A stretch of DNA of 7,166 nucleotides from an uncultured Ruminococcus sp. (GTDB taxonomy: Bacteria; Bacillota; Clostridia; Oscillospirales; Ruminococcaceae). A program made the translations under genes and the position numbers. The stretch is from the NCBI GenBank assembly GCA_900553335.1, contig USCU01000060.1, forward strand, positions 1 to 7,166, read 5' to 3'. Of the stretch, positions 1 to 6,588 are shown one piece after another (position 1 is the stretch's first letter; each line of letters opens with the position of its first letter). The notes beneath the pieces were generated by a model. The model was not told the origin of the DNA. It saw only the letters and a program-made list of their open reading frames with translations, and ran no database searches.

Positions 1-65
1 GCATTGTATATATCCTTTATTTTATCATCAATCATATTGATATGCAACAGAAACAAACCCTAAAT

Positions 66-103
66 GACAAAGAAAAACGCAGGAGGGAAATCCGCTCCTG
101 CGC
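66..103 (-). terminator. Intrinsic terminator after gltD
   Basis: Read on the minus strand, an 8-bp G+C-rich stem (CGCAGGAG at 102-95 with CTCCTGCG at 85-78) closes a 9-base loop and is followed at once by TTTTTCTTT (77-69). This is the classic form of a Rho-independent terminator. It lies about 60 bases after the gltD stop codon and should end the gltBD transcript. The remaining bases to the window edge (1-65) are AT-rich and show no gene that can be supported. Confidence 0.88.
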
Positions 104-162
104 TTTCTGATTATTAACCGGTATATCGAAAAATTGAGGATTATCAGGTTATTTGTAATCAA

Positions 163-1647
163 TTAAAGATTTGTGTATCCCATAAGGCTTTCGTCAACCT
201 CTTTTGCCGCATCTCTTCCCTCTCTGATGGCACGAACTACCAAGGACTGTCCGATATGCATATCACCGCATACGAAAACTCCGTCAACATTTGTTTTATG
301 CGTTCCCTCAGCTGAAGCTACGTTAGTTCTCGCATCTGTTGATACTCCGAAAGCCTTTGTAATATAGCTTTGTGCGCCTGTAAAGCCTGCGGCGATCAGA
401 ACCAAATCGGTTTCAATCTCGTACTCCGAACCGTCAATCTCTTTCATCGCCAAACGTCCTGTCTTTTTATCCTTTTCAGCCTTAAGCTTAACAAGCTTTG
501 CTCCCTTTACTCTTCCCTTTTTGTCCTTGATAAATTCCTTGACAGTCGTCTGATAAGTTCTGGGATCTGTTCCAAAAAGCTCAATGGCTTCCTCCTGACC
601 GTAGTCCGTCTTGCAGACTCTCGGCCACTCAGGCCAAGGATTGTTCTCAGCTCTTGTATCCGGGAGCTTTGGCATCATCTCAAGCTGCAAAACGCTTTTT
701 GCACCATGTCGAATACTTGTTCCGACACAATCATTTCCCGTATCTCCTCCGCCGATGATCAAAACCCTTTTGCCTTTAGCGCTTACATAAGTTCCGTCCT
801 TTAGATCGTTATCCAAAAGCGCTTTGGTGGTAGACGTTAAAAAGTCAACTGCAAAATAAATTCCATCGGCATCTCTTCCCGAAACCTTTATATCACGGGG
901 ATTTGATGCGCCGCAAGCCAAAATTATTCTGTCGTACTCTTTCAGCAAGTCCGCTGCCTTTATATTTTTGCCCACGTCAGCACCCGTTTTGAATTCTATG
1001 CCTTCTTCTTTCATAATATCAATCTTGCGGTCAATTATATGTTTTTCCAGCTTCATATTAGGGATTCCATACATCAGAAGTCCGCCCACTCTGTCAGAAC
1101 GCTCATAAACCGTTACACTGTGACCTCTCTGGTTCAACTGATCCGCAGCCGCAAGTCCCGCAGGACCTGAACCTATAACCGCAATCTTTTTCCCTGTTCT
1201 TACCTTAGGGATTTTAGCTGATGCATATCCCATATCATATGCGTTTTCAATTATTGCATATTCATTTGCTTTAACAGTAACCGCATCTCCATCCACTCCG
1301 CAGGTACAAGCCTTTTCGCAAAGTGCCGGACAAACCCTTGAAGTGAATTCAGGAAAATTGTTTGTTATTTTAAGTCTGTTGTACGCCTGCTCCCAAGCTC
1401 CCTTAAATATCAAATCATTCCACTCGGGAATAAGATTGTTAAGCGGACAGCCCGACATCGCACCGCCTATGATCAAGCCCGACTGACAGAACGGTACTCC
1501 GCATTCCATACATCTTGCACCCTGTTTTTCCTGTTCCTGTTTTGTAAGAGGAGTGTGAAACTCATCAAAATTTTTAATACGTTCTAAAACCGAGTATGCT
1601 TGTGCATCCTCACGTTCATAATCAATAAATCCTGTTGGCTTTCCCAT
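163..1647 (-). CDS. gltD: Glutamate synthase (NADPH) small subunit
   Basis: 494 residues, full length for the family. GltD is the electron-input subunit of glutamate synthase: it oxidises NADPH at FAD and passes electrons through iron-sulfur clusters to the FMN of GltB in the cytoplasm. The N-terminal part carries eight cysteines in two groups (C46, C49, C54, C67 and C106, C110, C114, C116), the usual ligand region for [4Fe-4S] clusters. A first dinucleotide fold begins with VIGSGPAG (157-164) followed by YERSDRVGG, the FAD site. A second, IIGGGDTGND (297-306), is the NADPH site. The C-terminal VFVCGD (457-462) with GQSLVVRAIREGR completes FAD binding. The ATG start is preceded by a strong ribosome binding site and follows gltB by 13 bases, so the two are co-transcribed. 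Related Fe-S flavoproteins (NADH-dependent ferredoxin:NADP oxidoreductase subunits, dihydropyrimidine dehydrogenase-like proteins) share this fold, but adjacency to gltB settles the identity. No missing key residue or frameshift was seen. Confidence 0.97.
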   Translation of the reverse strand: MGKPTGFIDYEREDAQAYSVLERIKNFDEFHTPLTKQEQEKQGARCMECGVPFCQSGLIIGGAMSGCPLNNLIPEWNDLIFKGAWEQAYNRLKITNNFPEFTSRVCPALCEKACTCGVDGDAVTVKANEYAIIENAYDMGYASAKIPKVRTGKKIAVIGSGPAGLAAADQLNQRGHSVTVYERSDRVGGLLMYGIPNMKLEKHIIDRKIDIMKEEGIEFKTGADVGKNIKAADLLKEYDRIILACGASNPRDIKVSGRDADGIYFAVDFLTSTTKALLDNDLKDGTYVSAKGKRVLIIGGGDTGNDCVGTSIRHGAKSVLQLEMMPKLPDTRAENNPWPEWPRVCKTDYGQEEAIELFGTDPRTYQTTVKEFIKDKKGRVKGAKLVKLKAEKDKKTGRLAMKEIDGSEYEIETDLVLIAAGFTGAQSYITKAFGVSTDARTNVASAEGTHKTNVDGVFVCGDMHIGQSLVVRAIREGRDAAKEVDESLMGYTNL

Positions 1648-1653
1648 TTCAGT

Positions 1654-1662
1654 CCCCTCCTT
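1654..1662 (-). promoter_or_regulatory. gltD ribosome binding site overlapping gltB stop
   Basis: On the minus strand AAGGAGGGG sits 6 bases before the gltD ATG. Its first two bases are part of the gltB TAA stop codon (1661-1663), so ribosomes finishing gltB arrive directly on the gltD ribosome binding site. This favours coupled, near-equal synthesis of the two subunits (inference). Confidence 0.85.
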
Positions 1663-4600
1663 ACTTATTATTTATAATCTGATAAAACGCTTCGATCTGA
1701 GCCTGATCGCTTGAAAGGCCCTTTTCTTCCATAGAAACGATAGCTGTCATCATTCTCTTATAATCATGAGGAATTATCTTCTTAAACTTAGGCAGATATT
1801 CTTCAAAGCTCTCAAGTATCGCTTTTCCCTTTTCAGATCCTGTAGCCGAAACGTGTTCTTCTATAAGCTCACGAAGCTCAATGATGTCATATTTTTCAGT
1901 TACCTCCGAGAAAAGCACCATTTCCTTGTTGAGCTTTGTATACAAATCTCTGTCCTCGTCCAAGACATAAGCTACACCGCCTGACATTCCGGCGGCAAAG
2001 TTTTTGCCGGTTTTACCTATCACAACAACTCTTCCGCCTGTCATGTATTCACAGCCGTGATCGCCGACTCCCTCGACAACTGCTATTGCTCCCGAATTTC
2101 TTACGCAGAATCTCTCTCCGGCAACTCCGTTAATAAACGCTTTTCCGCTTGTTGCACCGTAAAGAGCAACGTTTCCGATAATGATATTATCCTCAGCTTT
2201 AAATGTAGATTCCTTTGGAGGATATACAGAAAGCTTACCTCCTGACAATCCTTTTCCAAAATAATCGTTTGAATCTCCGATAAGTTCAAGCGTCAGTCCC
2301 TTGGGAATAAACGCTCCGAAGCTCTGTCCGCCTGATCCTTTACATATTACTCTGAACGTATCATCCTCAAGCGTATCCTGATATTTCTTTGTAATCTCAG
2401 AACCAAAACTTGTGCCGAATGTTCTGTCTGTATTTTTAACGTTTACCTTTACTGTTTTCTTTTCACCCTTTTTAAAAGCCGATTCAAATTCCTTAAGCAA
2501 AACCTTTTCGTCAAGCGTTTCAGAGAGCTTAAAGTCATAAAGTGACTTTTTGCCGTATTCAATTTTCTTAGAAGCAAAATCTGAATTTAAAATATTTGAA
2601 AGATCAACCTCTGCCGCCGTGCCGGAAAGTCCCTCTCTTGGCTTTAGAAGATCAATTCTTCCGACAAGCTCGTCAACTGTTTTAACTCCTAGTTTTGCCA
2701 TATATTCACGAAGCTCCTCGGCAACAAACATCATAAAGTTCACTACATATTCAGGTTTACCCATAAATCTCTTACGGAGCTCAGGATTTTGAGTTGCTAC
2801 TCCGAACGGACAGGTGTCTAAGTTGCACACCCTCATCATTGCACAGCCGAGAGTTACAAGCGGAGCCGTCGCAAAGCCGAACTCCTCTGCACCGAGTATC
2901 GCCGCAACGGCAACATCTCGTCCGTTCATAAGCTTTCCGTCCGTTTCGACAACAACCTTATTTCTAAGTCCGTTTTGAATAAGCGTCTGATGAGCTTCGG
3001 CAAGCCCAAGCTCCCAAGGAAGTCCTGCGTTATAAATTGAGTTTCTCGGAGCAGCGCCAGTTCCGCCGTCATATCCGGAGATAAGGATACATCCTGCTCC
3101 TGCTTTTGCAACACCTGCGGCAACTGTACCTACTCCGCACTCGGATACAAGCTTAACGGAAATTCTCGCATTCTTGTTTGCGTTTTTAAGATCGTATATA
3201 AGCTGTGCCAAATCCTCAATAGAATAAATATCATGATGAGGCGGCGGAGATATAAGCGATACTCCGGGTGTTGAGTGTCTAGTCTTTGCGATCCAAGGAT
3301 ATACCTTTTTGCCCGGAAGATGTCCTCCCTCTCCGGGCTTTGCGCCCTGTGCCATCTTAATTTGTATCTCATCAGCGGAGATGAGGTATCTCGATGTAAC
3401 ACCGAATCTTCCCGAAGCTACCTGCTTTATTGCTGAGCATTTATCAATTTCCTGTCCCTTTGTCAAAAGTCTTTCAATACTTTCTCCGCCTTCGCCAGAA
3501 TTAGACTTTCCATGGAGTCTGTTCATTGCTATTGCAAGAGTTTCGTGAGCCTCTTCGGAAATAGAACCGTATGACATAGCGCCCGTCTTAAATCTTCTGA
3601 CGATAGACTCTGTACTTTCAACTTCATTTATATCTATCGGATTTTCAGCATAATTAAAATCCATAAGCCCTCTGATATTAACGGGATCAAGCTCCTCAGA
3701 AATCATGTTTGAATACTTTTTATAGGTTTCGTAATTGCCTGTTCTTGAAGCCTGCTGAAGAAGATAAATTGCCTGCGGATTATAAAGATGCTCTTCCTTT
3801 CCGCTTCTTACCTTGTGGCTTCCACGAGATTCTATTTCAGGGTTTGTACCGAGTCCGAGCGGATCAAAAGCGCCGGTATGAAGCTTATCAACACTATCCT
3901 CAATGTCCTTTATTGTTATTCCGCCTATCCTGCTGACAGTACCTGTGAAATACTTATCTATTACACCCTCACTTATGCCGATCGCTTCAAAAATCTGGGA
4001 GCCTTGATACGACTGAATAGTTGATATTCCCATTTTTGACGCTATCTTTACGATTCCGTGCAAAACTGCCGAATTGTAATCGTCAACAGCCGCATAATAA
4101 TCCTTATCCAAAAGGTCATCGTTTATAAGCTCGTGGATAGTTTCCTGTGCAAGATACGGATTTATTGCGCTTGCACCGTATCCCAAAAGCGTTGCGAAAT
4201 GATGCACTTCTCTCGGTTCGCCGCTTTCAAGTATCATCGCTAAAGAGGTTCTTCTCTTAGTCACAACAAGATGCTGATGCAATGCCGACACCGCCAGAAG
4301 AGATGGGATAGCAAGATGGTTTTCGTCAACTCCTCTGTCCGACAAAATAAGAATATTTGCACCTTCGTTATATGCCTTATCAGCTTCAATAAACAATCTG
4401 TTTACAGCCTTTGAAAGCCTCGTATTCTTATAGTAGAGAATTGGTATAACTGCAACCTTAAAGCCTGGTATGTGCATACTTTTGATCTTAAGTATATCTG
4501 TCGAGGTAAGTATTGGGTTATGTATTTTCATAACCTTACAGTTCTCAGGCTTTTCCTCTAATATATTTCCGTCCTCGCCTATGTAAATAGTAGTAGAGGT

Positions 4601-6205
4601 AACGATCTCCTCTCTTATAGCGTCTATAGGAGGATTTGTGACCTGTGCAAAAAGTTGTTTAAAGTAATTAAACAGAGGCTGAGGCTCTTTAGACAAAACA
4701 GCAAGCGGACTGTCAGTTCCCATAGCAGAAATAGATTCACTTCCGTTTTTCGCCATCGGCAAAATAGACGTCATAATTTCTTCGTATGTATAACCGAACG
4801 CTTTCTGAAGGCGCTGTCTGTCATCGTAAGAATGTTCCTCTACCTTTGCGTTAGGGATTTTCAGGTCCTTTAGATTTACGAGATTGCTGTCCAGCCACTC
4901 GCCGTACGGCTGCTTTGAAGCGTATCTCTCCTTAAGCTCATCATCGTCGATAAGGCGTCCCTCAACTGTATCTACCAAAAGCATTTTTCCCGGACGAAGT
5001 CTTTCCTTTGAAACTATTTTTTCAGGACTTATCGGCAATGCTCCTACCTCTGATGACAGGATAAGGCATCCGTCGTCCGTGATATAATATCTTGACGGGC
5101 GAAGTCCGTTTCTGTCAAGCACAGCTCCCATAATATCTCCGTCAGAAAACAAAATTGAAGCAGGGCCGTCCCAAGGCTCCATCATAGTAGCATAGTATTG
5201 ATAAAAATCCTTTTTCTTCTGCGACATTGTTGCGTTGTTGTCCCAAGGCTCAGGAATCGTTATCATAACCGCCAAAGGAAGCTCCATTCCGCTCATGACC
5301 AAAAATTCAAGAGTGTTATCAAGCATAGCGGAGTCAGAACCCTCGGTATTTACAACAGGAATGACCTTGTCGATATCGCCTTTTAAATGCTCAGATTTCA
5401 TAGTTTCTTCACGGGCGAGCATCTTGTCAGCATTTCCTCTTATTGTATTTATCTCTCCATTGTGAACCATCATTCGGTTAGGATGAGCACGCTGCCAGCT
5501 TGGGTTTGTATTAGTAGAAAACCTTGAATGAACCATAGCAATTGCGGATTCATAATCCTCGTCCTGCAAATCCAAAAAGAAGTTTCTCAAATCTCCTACC
5601 AAAAACATTCCTTTATATACAATAGTTCTGCTTGAAAGCGAAACTACATAAGTGTCCTCGTTTGACTGTTCAAAAACACGTCTTGCAACGTAAAGCTTTC
5701 TATCAAAATCAAGACCTTTCTTTACATCTCTTGGCTTCTTGATAAAGCACTGCATGATAAACGGCATACATTCTGCAGCTCTTTGTCCCAATACCCCAGG
5801 ACGGGACGGAACATTTCTCCAGCCTAAAACCTCAAGTCCTTCTTTTGATGCTATGATCTCAAACATTTTCTTAGCCTGGTTTCTTGCAAGCTCGTTTTGC
5901 GGAAAGAAAAACATTCCTACAGCATAATCTCTTTCGCTCGAAAGATTAATCCCCAAATCCTTCTTTGCAGCTTTTTTGAAAAACTTGTGAGAAATCTGCA
6001 ACAAAATACCTACTCCGTCACCCGTTTTTCCCTCGGCGTCCTTTCCTGCTCTATGTTCGAGCGTTTCAACGATTGTCAAAGCATTGGCAACAGTATCATG
6101 GCTCTTTATACCCTTAATGTTGACAACCGCTCCGATACCGCAGTTATCATGCTCAAACCTTGGAGAATAAAGACCTTTTGTTACATTATTCTCTGCATTT
6201 CCCAT
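1661..6205 (-). CDS. gltB: Glutamate synthase (NADPH) large subunit
   Basis: GltB makes two glutamates from glutamine plus 2-oxoglutarate, using electrons delivered by GltD. From the ATG at 6205 it is 1514 residues, normal for the bacterial alpha subunit. After a 21-residue propeptide comes the N-terminal nucleophile Cys22 (HDN-CGIG), freed by processing in this family to act as glutaminase. AHPNRMMVHNGEINT (Asn249 of NGEINT) is the glutaminase oxyanion region. A central linker domain is followed by the FMN-binding synthase barrel, roughly residues 850-1210, with GAMSYGSIS near 877 and the [3Fe-4S] motif C-x5-C-x4-C at Cys1121, Cys1127 and Cys1132. The C-terminal GXGXG beta-helix domain runs from about 1280 (GSGGQSFGAF at 1290) to 1480. 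A GTG at 6223 in the same frame would add six residues, but it has no ribosome binding site and lies in a predicted hairpin, whereas the ATG is preceded by AAAGGGTGAT; I prefer the ATG. The gene is intact, is co-transcribed with gltD, and is likely controlled by the attenuator-like leader upstream. Confidence 0.97.
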   Translation of the reverse strand: MGNAENNVTKGLYSPRFEHDNCGIGAVVNIKGIKSHDTVANALTIVETLEHRAGKDAEGKTGDGVGILLQISHKFFKKAAKKDLGINLSSERDYAVGMFFFPQNELARNQAKKMFEIIASKEGLEVLGWRNVPSRPGVLGQRAAECMPFIMQCFIKKPRDVKKGLDFDRKLYVARRVFEQSNEDTYVVSLSSRTIVYKGMFLVGDLRNFFLDLQDEDYESAIAMVHSRFSTNTNPSWQRAHPNRMMVHNGEINTIRGNADKMLAREETMKSEHLKGDIDKVIPVVNTEGSDSAMLDNTLEFLVMSGMELPLAVMITIPEPWDNNATMSQKKKDFYQYYATMMEPWDGPASILFSDGDIMGAVLDRNGLRPSRYYITDDGCLILSSEVGALPISPEKIVSKERLRPGKMLLVDTVEGRLIDDDELKERYASKQPYGEWLDSNLVNLKDLKIPNAKVEEHSYDDRQRLQKAFGYTYEEIMTSILPMAKNGSESISAMGTDSPLAVLSKEPQPLFNYFKQLFAQVTNPPIDAIREEIVTSTTIYIGEDGNILEEKPENCKVMKIHNPILTSTDILKIKSMHIPGFKVAVIPILYYKNTRLSKAVNRLFIEADKAYNEGANILILSDRGVDENHLAIPSLLAVSALHQHLVVTKRRTSLAMILESGEPREVHHFATLLGYGASAINPYLAQETIHELINDDLLDKDYYAAVDDYNSAVLHGIVKIASKMGISTIQSYQGSQIFEAIGISEGVIDKYFTGTVSRIGGITIKDIEDSVDKLHTGAFDPLGLGTNPEIESRGSHKVRSGKEEHLYNPQAIYLLQQASRTGNYETYKKYSNMISEELDPVNIRGLMDFNYAENPIDINEVESTESIVRRFKTGAMSYGSISEEAHETLAIAMNRLHGKSNSGEGGESIERLLTKGQEIDKCSAIKQVASGRFGVTSRYLISADEIQIKMAQGAKPGEGGHLPGKKVYPWIAKTRHSTPGVSLISPPPHHDIYSIEDLAQLIYDLKNANKNARISVKLVSECGVGTVAAGVAKAGAGCILISGYDGGTGAAPRNSIYNAGLPWELGLAEAHQTLIQNGLRNKVVVETDGKLMNGRDVAVAAILGAEEFGFATAPLVTLGCAMMRVCNLDTCPFGVATQNPELRKRFMGKPEYVVNFMMFVAEELREYMAKLGVKTVDELVGRIDLLKPREGLSGTAAEVDLSNILNSDFASKKIEYGKKSLYDFKLSETLDEKVLLKEFESAFKKGEKKTVKVNVKNTDRTFGTSFGSEITKKYQDTLEDDTFRVICKGSGGQSFGAFIPKGLTLELIGDSNDYFGKGLSGGKLSVYPPKESTFKAEDNIIIGNVALYGATSGKAFINGVAGERFCVRNSGAIAVVEGVGDHGCEYMTGGRVVVIGKTGKNFAAGMSGGVAYVLDEDRDLYTKLNKEMVLFSEVTEKYDIIELRELIEEHVSATGSEKGKAILESFEEYLPKFKKIIPHDYKRMMTAIVSMEEKGLSSDQAQIEAFYQIINNK

Positions 6206-6210
6206 CACAA

Positions 6211-6220
6211 TCACCCTTTC
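6211..6220 (-). promoter_or_regulatory. gltB ribosome binding site (decides the start)
   Basis: GAAAGGGTGA on the minus strand, with AAAGGGTGAT complementary to much of the 16S rRNA 3' end (a shortened AAAGGAGGTGAT). It ends five bases before the ATG at 6205-6203. It lies downstream of the in-frame GTG at 6223 and so can only serve the ATG. The spacing is slightly short but workable. Confidence 0.65.
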
Positions 6221-6222
6221 CA

Positions 6223-6244
6223 CTGAAAGAATATAATTCTTCAG
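6223..6244 (-). promoter_or_regulatory. Hairpin just upstream of the gltB ribosome binding site
   Basis: On the minus strand CTGAAGAAT (6244-6236) pairs with ATTCTTTCAG (6232-6223) across a three-base loop: nine pairs with one bulged U. It ends two bases before the ribosome binding site and has no T-run after it, so it is not a terminator. It could keep the site unpaired or stabilise a processed mRNA end. The function is inference; the inverted repeat itself is directly visible. Confidence 0.4.
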
Positions 6245-6261
6245 CTATTTATAAATTATTT

Positions 6262-6360
6262 CAACGGGCATTCCCCATACATTCAATAAGGGGCAACGCC
6301 CCGTCATTCAACAAACGACCGAACGTTAGCCCCTTAGAGGCGGGGAAGACATAGCCGTTG
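6262..6360 (-). other. Foldable G+C-rich 99-base island with inverted ends
   Basis: This block in the gltB leader is far richer in G+C than the AT-rich DNA on both sides. Its ends are exact inverted repeats (CAACGG at 6262-6267 and CCGTTG at 6355-6360). As RNA on the minus strand they form an outer 6-bp stem. A second 6-bp stem pairs UUCCCC (6347-6342) with GGGGAA (6276-6271). Inside are three possible hairpins: GCCUC-UAA-GGGGC (6341-6329), CGUUC with GAAUG (6325-6321 with 6309-6305), and GGGGC-GUU-GCCCC (6302-6290). Two readings fit: a small non-coding mobile repeat (MITE-like, though no clear target duplication is seen) or a cis-regulatory structured RNA. I do not recognise it as a known riboswitch class. 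It has no credible coding content. Confidence 0.5.
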
Positions 6361-6379
6361 TTATATAACGAGTATTTAT

Positions 6380-6408
6380 TTAATACATTATGCTTTAATT
6401 TCTGTAAA
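6380..6408 (-). promoter_or_regulatory. Possible weak second gltB promoter after the terminator
   Basis: On the minus strand TTTACA (6408-6403, five of six consensus positions) is separated by 17 bases from TATTAA (6385-6380, four of six). It begins inside the T-run of the leader terminator, so transcripts from it would escape attenuation and give a basal level of gltBD. Such matches arise often by chance in AT-rich DNA, so confidence is low. Confidence 0.25.
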
Positions 6409-6451
6409 AAAGCATAAAAAGCCGAAACATCTTTAAAAGATGTTTCGACTT
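6406..6451 (-). terminator. Leader terminator (attenuator) upstream of gltB
   Basis: On the minus strand GTCGAAACATC (6449-6439) pairs with GATGTTTCGGC (6431-6421) over 11 pairs, with one G-U pair, and can extend at both ends through A-U pairs. It is followed by TTTTT, ATGC and TTTTTT (6420-6406). It lies about 50-75 bases after the predicted transcription start of the gltB promoter, on the same strand and before gltB. It therefore should stop the gltBD transcript early unless overridden. It is too far from the cyclophilin gene, and on the wrong side of the gltB promoter, to be simply that gene's terminator, though it could also catch readthrough from it. Confidence 0.85.
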
Positions 6452-6480
6452 CATTGTCAATCAACTATTCTATTCAGTCG
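6445..6480 (-). ncRNA. Two-hairpin RNA element, candidate ANTAR antiterminator target
   Basis: Two consecutive small hairpins with six-base loops, one base apart. P1 (6480-6462) is CGACUGA-AUAGAA-UAGUUG: six pairs, one of them G-U, with one bulged G. P2 (6460-6445) is UUGAC-AAUGAA-GUCGA: five pairs, one of them G-U. Both loops have A at position 1 and G at position 4, the hallmark of RNA sites bound by ANTAR-domain antiterminators such as EutV and NasR. The 3' arm of P2 is the same GUCGA that begins the terminator 5' arm, so P2 and the terminator cannot form together. This is the known layout for ANTAR control, in which protein binding to P1-P2 permits readthrough. The bulge in P1 is a weakness of the match. 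No ANTAR protein gene is present in the window. Regulation by nitrogen status is inference. Confidence 0.68.
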
Positions 6481-6503
6481 TCCAAACATTTCCGACTTTT
6501 GTT

Positions 6504-6532
6504 ATTATACATCATTGTTTTAAATTTGTCAA
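6504..6532 (-). promoter_or_regulatory. Consensus sigma-A promoter for gltBD
   Basis: On the minus strand TTGACA (6532-6527) and TATAAT (6509-6504) match the vegetative sigma consensus at all twelve positions, with the ideal 17-base spacer. The predicted start is near 6497, about 290 bases before the gltB ATG. It lies about 57 bases after the stop of the cyclophilin gene, so gltBD is its own transcription unit. With such a strong promoter, control most likely acts after initiation, at the leader terminator. Confidence 0.9.
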
Positions 6533-6588
6533 TACAAATTAATTACTTTCAAAAAAACAAAAATGTGTATAAAATCAACAAAGTACAA

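Noticed and set aside
25..53. Minus-strand TTGCAT-17-TAAAAT promoter-like pair near the window start
   Set aside because: The -35 matches only three positions, and the predicted start would fall on the following ribosome binding site, so it is not credible for the edge ATG.
107..147. Partial inverted repeat CTGATTAT / ATTATCAG between gltD and its terminator
   Set aside because: Pairing is interrupted after five bases and the loop is long; likely chance in AT-rich DNA.
370..5927. Numerous plus-strand and alternate-frame open frames of 60-144 codons within gltB and gltD
   Set aside because: All are antisense or out-of-frame shadows of two clear conserved genes; none shows a credible domain.
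6261..6464. Minus-strand 67-codon frame between promoter and gltB
   Set aside because: It starts at a TTG inside the leader hairpins without a ribosome binding site, crosses the terminator, and shows no family resemblance; the RNA structures explain the region better. A leader peptide is not supported.
6206..6500. Known riboswitch or T-box in the gltB leader
   Set aside because: I looked for the T-box sequence, the glutamine (glnA) riboswitch core and common Clostridial riboswitch cores and saw none; only the ANTAR-like hairpins and the unrecognised island remain.
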